64,000 nt of DNA from Cranoglanis bouderius (lineage: Eukaryota; Chordata; Actinopteri; Siluriformes; Cranoglanididae): the NCBI GenBank assembly GCA_023630585.1, contig CM042547.1:3266950-3330949 (forward strand), in the 5' to 3' direction. Shown piece after piece: positions 40,210 through 50,575 of the stretch (position 1 is its first letter; every line of letters starts with the position of its first letter). Below the pieces are notes generated by a model. The model made no database searches and was not told the origin of the DNA. It saw nothing but the letters and a program-made list of their open reading frames with translations. Position numbers and translations under genes: made by a program.

Positions 40210-43200
40210 TGTTACATTTATATAGCGCTTTTCTAGACACTCAAAGCGCTTTACATAGTACGGGGGGGTCATCTCCTCAACCACCACCAGTGTGTAGCAT
40301 CCACCTGGATGATGTGACGGCAGCCATAGTAGCCAGAACGCCCACCACACACCAGCTACTGGTGGAGAGGAGAGTGATGCAGCTTATTAGGGGGCCATGA
40401 TTGACAAGGGCCAATGGGGGGATTTCGCCAGGACACCGGGGTGATACCCCTACTCTTTACAAGAAGTGTCCTGGGATTTTTAATGACCACAGAGCGTCAG
40501 GACCTCGGTTTAACGGCTCATCCAAAAAGACAGTGCTCTTTTTACAGTATAGTGTCCCCATCACTATACTGGGGCATTAGGACCCACACAGAGCACAGGG
40601 AGAGCACCACCTACTGGCCTCCCTAATAACACTTTCAGCAGCAACCTTAGTTTTCCCCAGGAGATCTCCCATCGAGGTACTGGCTAGGCTCAACCCTGCT
40701 TAGATTCAGTGGGAAATCAGGTGAGAACTGCAGGGTGATATGGCTCTGTTCGGGTGTGATTGTGATCCTTTACACATTTGCTTTAGACTTTGGAGTACTT
40801 TACTGTATTTAACTGAACATGGTGTTTAAGGTGGAATTTGAATTGTCTGTGTTTGTGTATGTAGATCTTTGAGCAGGTCCTCAGTGAGTTGGAGCCTCTG
40901 TGTCTGGCTGAACAGGATTTCATCAGCAAGTTCTTTAAACTGCAGCATCAGCCAGCTCCAGCTCAGGTGTGTGTGTGTTTATATATATATATATATATAT
41001 ATATAAAGGGTCCGCTGTCATCATATAGTGCAAGAGCAGCCAAGGCAAAATAAAATCACTGGCAAATTGGTTATTTGAAGTGTTTTTTTTTTTATTATTA
41101 TTATTATTATTAATTTTGGATGTCTCTATTTTTATTTGTTATTTTTAGTGTTAATTTTTGGTTCAGTTTGGATATATATCTTTTATTTACTTTAATATTT
41201 ATTAATAGTCAAATATATTAATATTTCATTTTTAAAAAGTACAGGACATTTTTCATGGTACAGTCAGTACTGTTTATTTTTGTAATAAAGTTCAGCAATA
41301 TTTTACTTTGAGTGTTATGTTTTCATTCAGTATCAACTTTAAAAACGGTTGATTAATCGGTTATCGGCAGGTACCGCCCAACTTAGTTATTGGTATCGGT
41401 AAAATCTACTATCGCTCGACCTCTAATGTGTGTGTGTGTTTTGGTTGAATTTAAGCTGCATTCCAATATTATTACGGATGTTCATTAGGGAGAAACCCCG
41501 GATGACATTGATGGAATGCTTCAGTCCAGACCAGCCAGCGAGCACAGACACTCCATATCATCAGAGTAAGTGAGCACTCGTATCTCCCCACTCATACAGT
41601 ACTTCATCATGGAAGAGATTGTCAGTCCGTGTTTAGCCAACATGTTCCATATCCAGTTTTATTCTTTGTGTCATCCAGCCCAATATTCATTTTACTTTTT
41701 TGATTTTCTGATGGTGGCTTAGTGGTGAGCACATCTGCCTCACACCTCCAGGGTTGGGAGTTTGAATCCCGCTTCTGCCTTATGTGCGCAGAGTTTGCAG
41801 GTTCTCCCCATGCTTCGAAGGTTTCCTCCCCCATTCCAAAGACTGAGGCTCAGCTGTAGGCTGTTCGGCATCTCTAAATTGTCCGTAGTGTGTGAATGTG
41901 TGCGTGACTGTGCCCTGCAATGGGTTGGTACCCCATCCAGGGTGTCCCCCGGCTGTGCCCTGAGTGCCCTGGGATAGGCTCCAGGCTCCCCGTGACCCTG
42001 TGTGGGATACGTGTTACAGAGTGGTCATATCAGTGGTATAGAATGGATGGATGGATTTGCTGGCTTTTACTTTCTTTTCACCTTCATCTAAAATTATTCA
42101 CAATCCCTCTTTCCTTCTTTGGCTCTCTCTCTCTCTCAGCAAGGATATGGTGCGGCAGATGATGAATAAGATCTTCCACAGCATCGAGACAGAACTTAAC
42201 AGTCTGATCGCGCTGGGCGATAAAATCGACAGCTTCAACTCGCTCTACATGCTGGTGAAGATGAGCCATCATGTGTGGACGGCTGAGAACGTGGACCCTG
42301 CGTCTTTCCTTAGCACTACGCTGGGCAACGTGCTGGTCACCGTCAAGAGGAACTTCGACAAGTGTATTGTGAGTCGAGGGTCACAGGCAGCTTAGATAGC
42401 TAACGATGCTATAGTGACACAGTTTAGTGTTCTTTAATCTGGAATAATTATAGAATAAAGTAACAAGTCTCTGTTAATGCCAGAAAATAGTGGTATTTTC
42501 TCTCAGAACTGTTGGTTATCATCTTCTCACACCTTATGAAGCTTCTTACAGTCAGCTCCAGAATTATTGGCACCCTTGGTAAAGATGGGTTATAAAAAAT
42601 AGCAATAACATAAAGCCGAACTTAATGTGCTGTGGGTTTTCACATTTGCGTATATTTTTTCCCTCAGTCTGGTCAGATCAGGCAGATGGAGGAGGTAAAG
42701 ATCTCTAAGAAGAGTAAAGTGGGGATCCTGCAGTTCGTCACAGGCTTTGAGGAATTTGCCGAACTGGCTGAGACCATTTTCCGTAACGCAGAGCGACGAG
42801 GTGACCTGGATAAAGCGTATGTCAAACTCATCAGAGCTGTCTTCATGAACGGTGAGACTCTTTGCTCAGTCAGATTGTTCATCATTGTTTTATGGTTAAT
42901 AATTGGAGAAATTTCATTGATTTGTCACAACAACAAAAAAAAATCACTTAGTCACATTTAAGTGGTTTATGGTAGCCTATAAGTTTGCTCTGATCTCTAA
43001 TTCATTCAGGCGAATATGAATAAATATCAGCTGCTCATTATTGTGTCTGTGTCTGATTGGGAGCAGTGGAGAAAGTGGCCAATGAGAGTCAGAAAACCCC
43101 CCGCGATGTTGTGATGATGGAGAACTTCCACCACATATTCTCCACTCTTTCACGCCTCAAGATCTCGTGTCTGGAGACGGAGAGAAAGGAGGCCAAGCAG

Positions 43201-45201
43201 AAATACACAGACCATCTTCAGTATTATGTTATTAACTCGCTTGGCCAGCCACTGGTCAAACTCAACGTAAGGAGAATAGATTTACAGGAATTCTTCTTTC
43301 TAAATCACTAAAATGACTATCAGCAAATAAGAGGTGAAATAGTTAGTGTGATCTCAGTTGTACTGAAATTTTGTTTCTGTTTTGTCTGTGAAGGATTGTG
43401 TAAGAGAGTGAGACGTAGTAAAAAAACATAACTATTAGAAGTACTATACTTGTATTCACTTTTTTTTGTGTGTGTGTGTGTAGCAATTCTTTGAGGGGGT
43501 GGAGGCACGTGTGGCTCAGGGTGTGAGGGAAGAGGAGGTGAGCTACCAGCTGGCTTTCAACAAACAGGAGCTGAGGAAGGTGATTAAAGAATACCCAGGA
43601 AAAGAGGTGAAGAAAGGCCTGGATAATCTCTACAAGAAAGTGGACAAGCACCTGTGTGAGGAAGAAAGTCTTCTACAAGTGAGTGATCTGAATCCATTTC
43701 ATTTTGGCCCAGGAAACATTTTACTTATCTTTTATTGTCCATTAGCTAATTAGGGCCCAAGCACCAAGGGTTTGAAGAATTGTATATGTTAGGATATACA
43801 ACAGTGTCTTAGTGGTTAGCACGTTTGCCTCGAACCTATGAGGTTGGGGGTTCGAATCCCGCCTCCGCCCTTTGTGTGTGGAGTTTACATGTTCTCCTCG
43901 GGCTTCGGGGGCTTCCTCCAGGTACTCCGGTTTCCTCCCCCAGTCCAAAGACACTCATTGATTGGCATTTCCAAATTGTCCATAGTGAATGTGTGTGTGT
44001 GATTGTGCCCTGCGATAGGTTGGCAACCCGTCCAGGATGTCCCCCCACCTTGTGCCTGGAGTTCCCTGGAATAGGCTCCAGGCTCCCTGTAACTCTGTGT
44101 AAGATAAGCATTGCAGAAAATGGATGAATGGCTGGATGTCGGTATCCCCGAATGGTGTTGCCATGCTGAAGCAATTAATTAACGTCATGACACTCAAACT
44201 GGAAGTGTTGTGTAATTCCACTTATGACGTGACTCAAAATTCATGTGTTCATTGATGCGGCATAATAACATCCACATGGCAATACTGACTCTTGAAATAG
44301 ACATTGCTGAACTTTTGGGCAAGGATGCAGGAAGTGGAGTAGCCCCCTGACTTTCACAATTCCTTTAACTGCAAAAAAAAAACAACCCACTAATAATAGC
44401 ATTCCTCTTATACCACAGCAATGTGCCAATGATTCAAATTTTAATTTGTTAATGAACGACTCATCATGCTTTTTAACTGTTACAGTTCAAGTTGAATGTG
44501 TGTAAGATTCGAGTCAGATTCGAGTCAGATTCGAGTCAGAGACGATGGTGCTTTCCAAGTACTTAAGCTGTATTTTTTTTTTTTTTTTTGCTTCAATAAC
44601 TTCAAGATAGAGGAGAAAGAGAGGCTGGTGAGGGAACTACTGTTTATAGCTGCTATAATGAAAGTGATATAAATTCCAGATATAAAATTTTATATTTATA
44701 AAGTTTACAGTCATAAATGTTCAGATCCGTGCTGCTATAGAAAATTAATCACCACTTTCTGATTCGGGAGTTCAGCTGCACTTTGGTATAATTATTATAA
44801 ACACACATTCTCAGTTAAACTAAGTGACTATCATTGGGGTGTGACGTCAGCGCATGCCACATATGCTGCCCCAATGTAAAACGCCTTCCTACCGTTGGTG
44901 CTTGGGCCCATAAATTGCTGCTTGCGGCCTAAATTTAGAACTATGCTGCAGCTTTGTTCTAGGATGAACAAATAGGAAGAACAAATGGTGTTGGGGACAG
45001 AAAACAAACCACTGATGACGTGTTTCTATATAAATTTCATTTGTCAAGGTGGTGTGGCACTCCATGCAGGACGAGTTCATCCGGCAGTATAAACACTTCG
45101 AGGGGCTGATAAACCGCTGCTATCCCGGCTCAGGCATCACCATGGACTTCACCATACAGGACATGCTGGAGTACTTCTCCAGTATCGCCCAGTCCCACTA
45201 G
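27822..45201 (+). CDS. exoc1: exocyst complex component 1 (Sec3), 18 coding exons
   Basis: Subunit of the octameric exocyst, which tethers secretory vesicles to the plasma membrane; Sec3 contacts PI(4,5)P2 and Rho/Rab GTPases through its N-terminal PH-like domain. Exons: 27822-27945, 28141-28271, 29634-29793, 30613-30800, 30887-31114, 31429-31561, 31806-31915, 34648-34797, 34971-35079, 36821-36865, 39194-39357, 40865-40966, 41489-41565, 42140-42368, 42668-42851, 43067-43266, 43484-43678, 45049-45201. They join in frame to 893 residues (human 894). The start [20 protein letters not shown] and the end SSIAQSH match the human protein. Residues 1-140 form the membrane-binding region, about 145-260 is coiled coil, and the rest is the helical Sec3 domain. 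The donor after the exon ending 39357 is GC. The exon at 41489-41565 is the most diverged from human. The acceptor at 27813 and the start ATG at 27822 fit the family. Confidence 0.98.
30134..30145 (+). other. exoc1: candidate 12-nt microexon of exoc1
   Basis: A strong pyrimidine tract and CAG precede AGCTTCCTGAAG, followed by GTTGGT. It fits the phase between coding exons 3 and 4 exactly and would insert four residues (LPEE) into LLEES. Use cannot be shown without transcripts. Confidence 0.45.
30334..30380. repeat. GT microsatellite
   Basis: Long GT run in the exoc1 intron after coding exon 3, about 190 bp past the candidate microexon. Confidence 0.95.
32098..32166 (+). other. exoc1: candidate 69-nt cassette exon of exoc1
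   Basis: A pyrimidine-rich tract ending CTCTTAG, a stop-free 69-base segment in the frame of its neighbours (begins [16 protein letters not shown]), and a consensus donor GTGAGT at 32167. Coding exons 7 and 8 both border it at phase 0, so including it would add 23 residues without disturbing the frame. I do not recall this peptide from human EXOC1. Confidence 0.45.
32975..33962 (-). mobile_element. Tc1-like element, degenerate
   Basis: Matching ends (TTTTTGCACACTTTATTGTG at left; ACAGTAAAGTGTGCAAAATG at right). The minus strand carries a broken N-terminal transposase segment around 33755-33393 ([33 protein letters not shown]). No catalytic domain was found, so it is an internal deletion product inside an exoc1 intron. 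Confidence 0.75.
35561..36495. mobile_element. non-autonomous element with GGGCTGCAACTAA ends
   Basis: The left end TTAGGGCTGCAACTAACAA and the right end TTAGTTGTTGCAGCCCTAA are inverted repeats (13 identical outer bases). The interior holds further hairpin-forming blocks but no reading frame. A partial relative starts at 60139 (AGGGCTGCAACTAACGATCA). hAT-like by memory of this terminus; superfamily unsure. Confidence 0.6.
37414..38921 (-). mobile_element. near-intact Tc1 element, copy 1
   Basis: A 1508-bp element between TA dinucleotides (37412-37413 and 38922-38923). Both ends start CAGGTGCATCTCAATAAATT as inverted repeats about 200 bp long, with inner copies of the repeat. It carries an uninterrupted transposase frame (38659-37694). 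It lies in the exoc1 intron between coding exons 10 and 11, antisense to the gene, and abuts a long TA microsatellite. Confidence 0.95.
37694..38659 (-). CDS. Tc1/mariner transposase, intact frame
   Basis: 321 residues. The DDE transposase cuts and pastes the element at TA sites. N-terminal paired-type helix-turn-helix DNA-binding region, about residues 1-110 ([20 protein letters not shown], then a [13 protein letters not shown] block with a basic GRKKCGRKR stretch). The catalytic DD34E triad is visible: Asp in LFSDESKF, Asp in [10 protein letters not shown], Glu in [12 protein letters not shown]. It ends GAPTKY. A stop lies just upstream in frame, so the Met at 38659 is the first usable start. 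The N terminus is a little shorter than the roughly 340 residues typical of Tc1. Base composition and its position inside an intron mark it as selfish DNA, not an exoc1 exon. Whether it is expressed or active is not known. Confidence 0.93.
   Translation of the reverse strand: MVSQFGSLGNPQTFIAKEAGCSQSAVSKHVNRKLSGRKKCGRKRCTTNRENHSLMRIVKQNQFKNLSELHKEWTEAGVKASRATTHRRVKEFGYSCRIPLVKPLLNHRQRQWHLTWAKEKKNWTVAQWSKVLFSDESKFCISFGNQGPRVWRKGGEAHSPSCLKSSVQFPQSVMIWGAMSSAGVGPLCFLKTKVTAPVYQEILEHFMLPSADQLSEDADFIFQQDLAPAHTAKSTKSWLNDHGVGVLDWPANSPDLNPIENLWGIVKRKMRNKRPKNADELKATVKETWASIPPQQCHKLITSMPRRIEAVIKAKGAPTKY
38926..39007. repeat. long TA microsatellite
   Basis: About 35 TA units immediately following Tc1 copy 1; Tc1 elements insert at TA. 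A TC run follows at 39120-39162 and provides the pyrimidine-rich context upstream of exoc1 coding exon 11. Confidence 0.95.
39405..40080. repeat. dispersed repeat family B, longest copy
   Basis: Starts TTTATACCACAGCGCTGTAG and contains the CTGATTGGTCAGAAAG block and the TAACTTCAAGAGAAAG block shared with 25590-25880 and 44400-44790. A reversed partial end lies at 60405-60455. No coding frame. Confidence 0.5.
40210..40735 (+). repeat. dispersed fish repeat (TATAGCGCTTTTCTAGACAC family)
   Basis: The block from TATAGCGCTTTTCTAG through CTGCAGGGTGATATGG is GC-richer than its surroundings and lacks a reading frame. I recall similar repeats from other fish genomes but cannot name the class. An AAT microsatellite (40186-40208) precedes it. 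Confidence 0.45.
41712..42056 (+). mobile_element. tRNA-derived SINE, copy 2
   Basis: A box TTAGTGGTGAGCAC and B-box relative AGTTTGAATCC at about 41759-41769, the shared body, and a short GGAT tail. It ends about 80 bp before exoc1 coding exon 14. Confidence 0.75.
42546..42600 (+). repeat. solo Tc1 end
   Basis: ACAGTCAGCTCCAGAATTAT followed by TGGCACCCTTGGT is a Tc1 terminal sequence of the family seen at 475-1325, without an element attached. It is in the exoc1 intron before coding exon 15. Confidence 0.55.
43753..44909. mobile_element. element with perfect 15-bp GGGCCC ends
   Basis: GGGCCCAAGCACCAA at 43753-43767 is exactly repeated in inverse at 44895-44909, with weaker inverted similarity continuing a further ten bases. 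Between them are SINE copy 3 and a family B repeat block. No transposase is present, so it is non-autonomous. It nearly fills the last exoc1 intron. Superfamily not identified. Confidence 0.55.
43803..44138 (+). mobile_element. tRNA-derived SINE, copy 3
   Basis: The best-preserved head: A box TTAGTGGTTAGCACG and canonical B box GGTTCGAATCC near 43848-43858, the shared body, and an ATGGATGAATGG tail. It lies in the last exoc1 intron. Confidence 0.8.
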
Positions 45202-45651
45202 AACTGGAAAAAAAAAAACTGAGAGAGAAAGAGGTGTGTGTTTGTGTGTGTAAAACTGTTGAGGGATCGACTACAATGTTAGCATTATGAAAGGATATGC
45301 AGTGCAGCCTAATCTGTGTACATATGCTAAAACACTTAAATCATTAGTTAGTGAAATGTATTCATCAGCGTTTTTTTGTTTTGTTCAAATCTCTGATTAA
45401 ATCCCAGGATAAAGTAACACTGGACCCGCTTGTAAATGTATAATATATAATAGGACAGTAACGCTAAAACGTTGCCATGACTGAATTTCCTTTTTTTTTT
45501 TTTTGGAAAACACACCCACATTAAATCTGTGTTAATCTCCTTAACTGATGCCAAATGTTAAATAATAATAATAAAAAAAAATCTCCACATGTATCTCTGT
45601 ATTTATGCAATTATTTAAATACTGTTTTTACTTTTCTGTTCAGTTTGGGAG

Positions 45652-45657
45652 AATAAA
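45652..45657 (+). terminator. exoc1: candidate exoc1 polyadenylation signal
   Basis: AATAAA about 450 bases after the exoc1 stop codon. The UTR before it is AT-rich and unique. Usage is inferred. Confidence 0.5.
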
Positions 45658-45659
45658 TG

Positions 45660-46388
45660 CACCATTATGAGAATTAACCCCCCCACCCACAACAACCCAC
45701 AACCCACAACATGACACCATATTCTTTTTTTTTTTTAATGATTATTTTGGCGTTATTATACTCAGCAGATATTATGCACAGCAGTGGACCTCTTCTGTGT
45801 CCTACAACGTTCCCCTGCTCTACACTCATGGTACAGGTGTGTTATGGAAACTAATGGAGTCGTCATCGGTTAAAACACATTACCACGTTTTCATGCAAAC
45901 TGTGCTCTGTTTCAGACTAAACTGCCAGTATGAAAGCCCCCTATAAAATCACAAACATTTCAGACCAGATGTCAGTTTTCCAGACAGGTTTTCTCAGCCA
46001 CTTAGTACACTTTTGCAGGTCATGACTTAAACTAATATATATTTAATCATGTTCTAAATATCTTCCAGGTTATTTGTACAAGTAAGAAATAATAATTTTT
46101 TTTTAAAAATCGACTATTGCACCTTTAACTTACAGAAAACAAAACTGCCCTGACTCTCCCCCAAAACAACTAATCTCCACCCCCTCATCACATCATGCAG
46201 TAACTACATTTCCCACAATTCCCCTTTTCCAAAATACTTTTTTTTTTCCCCCCCCGAGAACTGAAGTCTGAAGTCAGAACTCAGTGTGGACCGAAAGCGG
46301 AATGGACTCGCGTTAACTTTGCCACGTTCGCTCTTGTGTGTTAGAGAAAGGCAGTGAGCTCGGGACAGAGTGAGAGGGTTTCTCCGCC
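45660..46388. other. exoc1-chst14 intergenic region and chst14 promoter
   Basis: Tail-to-head gap of about 0.7 kb. The last 150 bases become C- and CG-rich, continuing into chst14 exon 1, and are the likely promoter and 5' UTR. No TATA box was evident. Confidence 0.5.
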
Positions 46389-49300
46389 ATGCCCGCTCGG
46401 AACCCGGAGTGCGGGACGCGCGGCGCGAGCGACTCCTCGGTGCTGCGCTTCAGTCCCGCAGTGAGCTCGCGCTCCACGCACCGCCGCCGCCGCCGCTCGG
46501 CCCTGCTGCCCTCCGTGCTCACGTTCGCCGTGATCGTGGCGTCCGGAGGCCTGCTGCTGCTCATCGAGAAGGGAATGCTCAACGGCATGCACACTCCATC
46601 GCCTCTGGCGAACGGCAAGAAACCCGAGTACCGGGTCGCGCCGCGGGATCCTGCTGTGGACGTGGAATCGCAGGTATGTGGAGCGTTAACCCCCTCCAAC
46701 GCCACCGGAAACGGGGGGAGCCCCAGCTGTGGGCTACCCTAGAAACACACGTAGCGTTTTTGTCTGCCTGTTTCCGGTCCTTCACTAATATTCATTTTAG
46801 CATCAGCAGCACTTTTTTTTTTTAAAATACACAGAGTCAGAACTTTCTTGCCCTGAGCCTGGCAGCGTCTTTAACCACTTTAACCACAACTTCTTTACAC
46901 TTTATTTCAGGAATCAACGCAACTTCTCCTAACAGACACAACTGTGCATTACTCAGAACTCCACACATGTTTGAGGTGGTTTAAAACTGGGTTTCTTCGA
47001 CTTTTTTTCTGCTTAATCATCAGTTTTTACTAAATTATACACACCCAAGTCACTAATTAGGCTTAAACTGCAATAAGTTATTACTAATAAGTCATTGTGA
47101 TCAGCAGCCCCTTGCTTATGCTTTATAGACCTCTCGAACCATGGGGTTTAACCAGTGCCACAGCATGTCTATCTTAAAACTGTTTTGTTTTTTTTTTGTT
47201 GTTTTTTTTTTGCCCTGGTTCTCTGTTCAGTATGATCTCATCCAGGAGCCAATATAGTCTGATTCTGTGGCTCTTTTTAAGCATAATCAAAGAAACAAAC
47301 AAACAAAAATTCCTGGTACTGATTTCTAATCATTACATCATTAACATGTTTCTGTGGTGTAGATACAGTGCAGTTTTATTCCATCATTAGTAGCATTAAA
47401 GCAGAAGAGTCCACTATTTACTCACGTTTCAAATTAAATAACTGGTGCAGGATTTGAACTATTTGCTCACCTCCACTTTCTTGGACATTTTCTTCCTTTC
47501 TTGTCTCTTTGGATTCCCTGTCTGCTTGTGCTGACTCCAACTAACCTCCACCTGCCTCATGTCCACTTGGCGCTCCTCCGTATCTCTTTATCGCCTACAC
47601 ACAGATCACACGGTTATCTGAAAGGGTTGGGTGTTAGGCACTCAAAGTTTTTGTGACTGCTTAGAATTATATTGATTTTAAAACCGTTACACACCACAGG
47701 TTCAAGTTGAAGATGCGAGTTCGATGGATGTTGATTCGCTTCAGACCATGAGACGCATCAAAGTCACGGTCATCCCATCCGTACACACGTATACAGTGGA
47801 AATACTGTAACTATCGTACCATGTAGAAGACAACAACAGGTGCTACACAGGATTACATGATGATCACGTGCTGATCAATGTTACATGAGTAAAACATGAG
47901 CATCAGGATGTCAATAAATACACCACACAGTCACTACACGGTTAAACTCTAAGCAACAACATGGACGAAATGTACTTTCGTTTCTATTAGTCTCTTGACT
48001 AACATGTAGCAAATGGATGTAAATTAGTGCTTGCAATCTCATTCGGTTTGGGGATTGTTCCAGAAATAGGGGCTCGAAAAAGCCTAAACGTGATGAGGTG
48101 ACTTAGCCAAATCCAGGACCTGCTGATTTATCATCTTCGGAAAACAGATTATACCTAAACCCCAGCTAGACCGAGTCAGGATTAAAAGCCGTCATCAGTC
48201 AAGTGCTGAGAATGTGTAATTGTGGCTTGCATTTGAGTGACCAGGATACAGCAGTTACTGAAGATGAAAAAATGAATGAAGAGAAACCACGAGTGACATT
48301 TTTTTTCAGCATGAGAACAAAATGTTTGTGTGTATTTTTTTACACAGACGTGTGGCATAGTTTCTATCTGTTAACAAATTAAATACATTTTTTTTAAAAA
48401 GTCATTTGGTGAACAAAAGCGATGACATGACAGACTGATGAGATTCTAGTCCCATGTGTAGACTGAACAGGGGTTTTATAATTACGGCTTAGATATTCTA
48501 GGCCACACGTTATAGACTATATTATAAGTATCTAACTAACAGGTAAAAAGTATACTGTTAAATGGTAGTGGCACCACCTTTCAGCACATTAAGCACCGTT
48601 TATGGAAGGTGGATCATCAGTTGGTGTAAAAACAGGCTACTATAAAAAGCAGCAAAGTTGCCTGTAGTAAACGGATAACGGTATACATTTGCATGCTTCC
48701 AATCTTTTAATACATATTTAATAATGTTTCACCAGATCGAGTGAATCATATCGAGCAGATCATACCTTTGGCCATTAAGCGTAACTTTGTGTGAAAACTG
48801 CAGATGTAGGAATAATCTACTGCTTGTGTTTGCGGTGTTGACTGGATCTAGCTAAAGATTATTTTAACAAAATGAAGGCCATTTTGGTGTGAGATTGGGG
48901 GACACACTGTGAGACGTGGACACACTTCTGTTGTTTCTGTTTCTAGAACAATCTGAACGACTACTTCTCAAAAAGCAAATCGCAACGACGTCGTGATAAA
49001 CCAGTTAATTTCCCCTTTGAGATTTTTTTTAAAAATCATTTTATTTTGTACATCATTTTTTTTCACAACAGACATCGTCAGAGCTTCAGACTACTGCAAT
49101 CTAGACTCAGATGCTATATTTCAGGCAGCTGTAACACAAACACATTAGTACTATTTAATGCTGAGAGAATAGTTATGTAAAATCACATATCCTTCCAGCA
49201 GCAGCATACACAAGCATACAGAGATGGCTTTAGAGGAACTGAGAGATTGTAGTCTACATTTCGCCTTGAAAAAGAGCCCATACGCGATCATGTCAGTGGA

Positions 49301-50575
49301 ATGCTTAGTGTAAATACTGTCTCTGTTTAAAATCTGTTTGTGTATGCGGTTTTTCATCTGCGTTTTATCTTCCTTTAACTTGGCGCTGCAGAAATGGTGA
49401 ACAGCACAGCCTGTAGCTTTCGCTGCCATTTCTGCATCGTTTCCTGAGCTGAAGTTGTGCTCTGTCCTGGCCGTGGTGCAGGAACAATACTTAAACACAT
49501 ACAATTTAGGAGGTAATAGAGCGACGCAGTGCTCTAGGATTTCTGGTCCGTTACCTGTAATCAGCATTTCCCTACCATACCAGCACATCTGAATAACATC
49601 ATATGTATTTGCATGTTCTCCCAGTGCTTCGGGGGTTTCCTCCGGGTACTCGACGTGGCTATTTGTTAGCCCAGATGTAGCACTAATATTGTATCATCAT
49701 TGTTGGATGTATCCTTCCTCCCTGATAACCCGCCTCCCTTTCCTCAGATTTTGCAGGATATCCGTAACCGCACTATCAGGGCGATGTGTGGCCAGCAGAA
49801 GACAGCTCACAGCGTGTGGTCTCTCAGCTCATTGCAGAGGAAAACCCTGCTACAGCATGTCCTGGTGAACGAGAAGCATCGCTTCCTCTACTGCTACGTG
49901 CCCAAGGTGGCCTGCTCCAACTGGAAGCGAGTGCTCAAGGTGTTGGGTGGCACGCTGGCTGACGTCCACGTTCAGGTGAAGATGGACCACCACGCTGACC
50001 TGCTCTTCCTCTCCGACTTCTCGCCCGAGGAGATCCGCCACCGCTTGCGCCACTACTTCAAGTTCATGTTTGTGCGCGAGCCGATGGCACGCCTGCTCTC
50101 TGCTTACCGGAACAAGTTTGGTGAGATCAAGGCCTACCAGCACAAATACGGCGCGGAGATCATCCGGCGTTACCGGAAAGGTTATGCAAAGAATGTGAAA
50201 GTAGCTGGGGACGACGTGACGTTTGCGGAGTTCGTGCGATACCTGCTGGACGAGGACTCCGAGCGCATGAATGAGCACTGGATGCCTATATATAACCTGT
50301 GCCAGCCGTGCGCTGTTCAGTATGACTTTATAGGCTCGTATGAAAGGTTAGAGAGTGACGCGGCATACGTGTTGGAGCGCGTCGGTGCGCCACAGCACGT
50401 GCAGTTTCCTGAACGTCAGGCATGGTATAAACCTGTTACAAAGGAAACATTGCATTATTATCTCTGTACTGTTCCTCAGAAGCTGCTTCGGGAACTTTTG
50501 CCAAAGTATATTCTAGACTTTTCTCTTTTTGGTTATCCTCTGCCCAACATCACCACTGAGTACTGTCGACACTAG
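46389..50575 (+). CDS. chst14: carbohydrate sulfotransferase 14 (dermatan 4-O-sulfotransferase 1), 2 coding exons
   Basis: Golgi type II membrane enzyme that moves sulfate from PAPS to C4 of N-acetylgalactosamine next to iduronic acid in dermatan sulfate. Exons 46389-46673 and 49748-50575 join in phase 0 to 370 residues (human 376). Short basic cytoplasmic tail (RRRRR), transmembrane segment LLPSVLTFAVIVASGGLLLL at about 41-60, then a lumenal stem. The catalytic domain holds the 5'-phosphosulfate site PKVACSNWKR (about 147-156) and the 3'-phosphate site REPMARLLSAYR (about 205-216). Conserved blocks RMNEHWMPIYNLCQPC, YDFIGSYERLE and LPKYILDFSLFGYPLPN agree with CHST14 better than with its relatives CHST8-13. 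The start ATG is in a good context (CGCCATGC) and heads a CG-rich exon. The second exon carries the entire catalytic domain. Confidence 0.95.
49378..49600 (-). pseudogene. endogenous retrovirus pol relic (RNase H end)
   Basis: Inside the chst14 intron, antisense, a 145-codon open frame (49588-49151) opens with about 70 residues resembling the C-terminal part of a retroviral RNase H domain: REMLITGNGPEIL, LPPKLYVFKYC and SSGNDAEMAAKATG, the last corresponding to the GNxxAD..AK motif. The remainder of the frame is not recognisable. No LTR, integrase or other pol segment was found, and the leading part is absent. It is an inert, very small fossil. Confidence 0.5.

Noticed and set aside
46313..46825. 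Long frames on both strands over the CG-rich start of chst14
   Set aside because: Shadow frames of a GC-rich exon. Only the frame from 46389 continues into the conserved catalytic exon.
49151..49377. Distal part of the 145-codon frame as a host gene
   Set aside because: No recognisable domain, and it follows a retroviral relic; treated as chance open frame.
49850..50278. 142-codon minus-strand frame over chst14 exon 2
   Set aside because: Exact antisense shadow of the conserved sulfotransferase exon.
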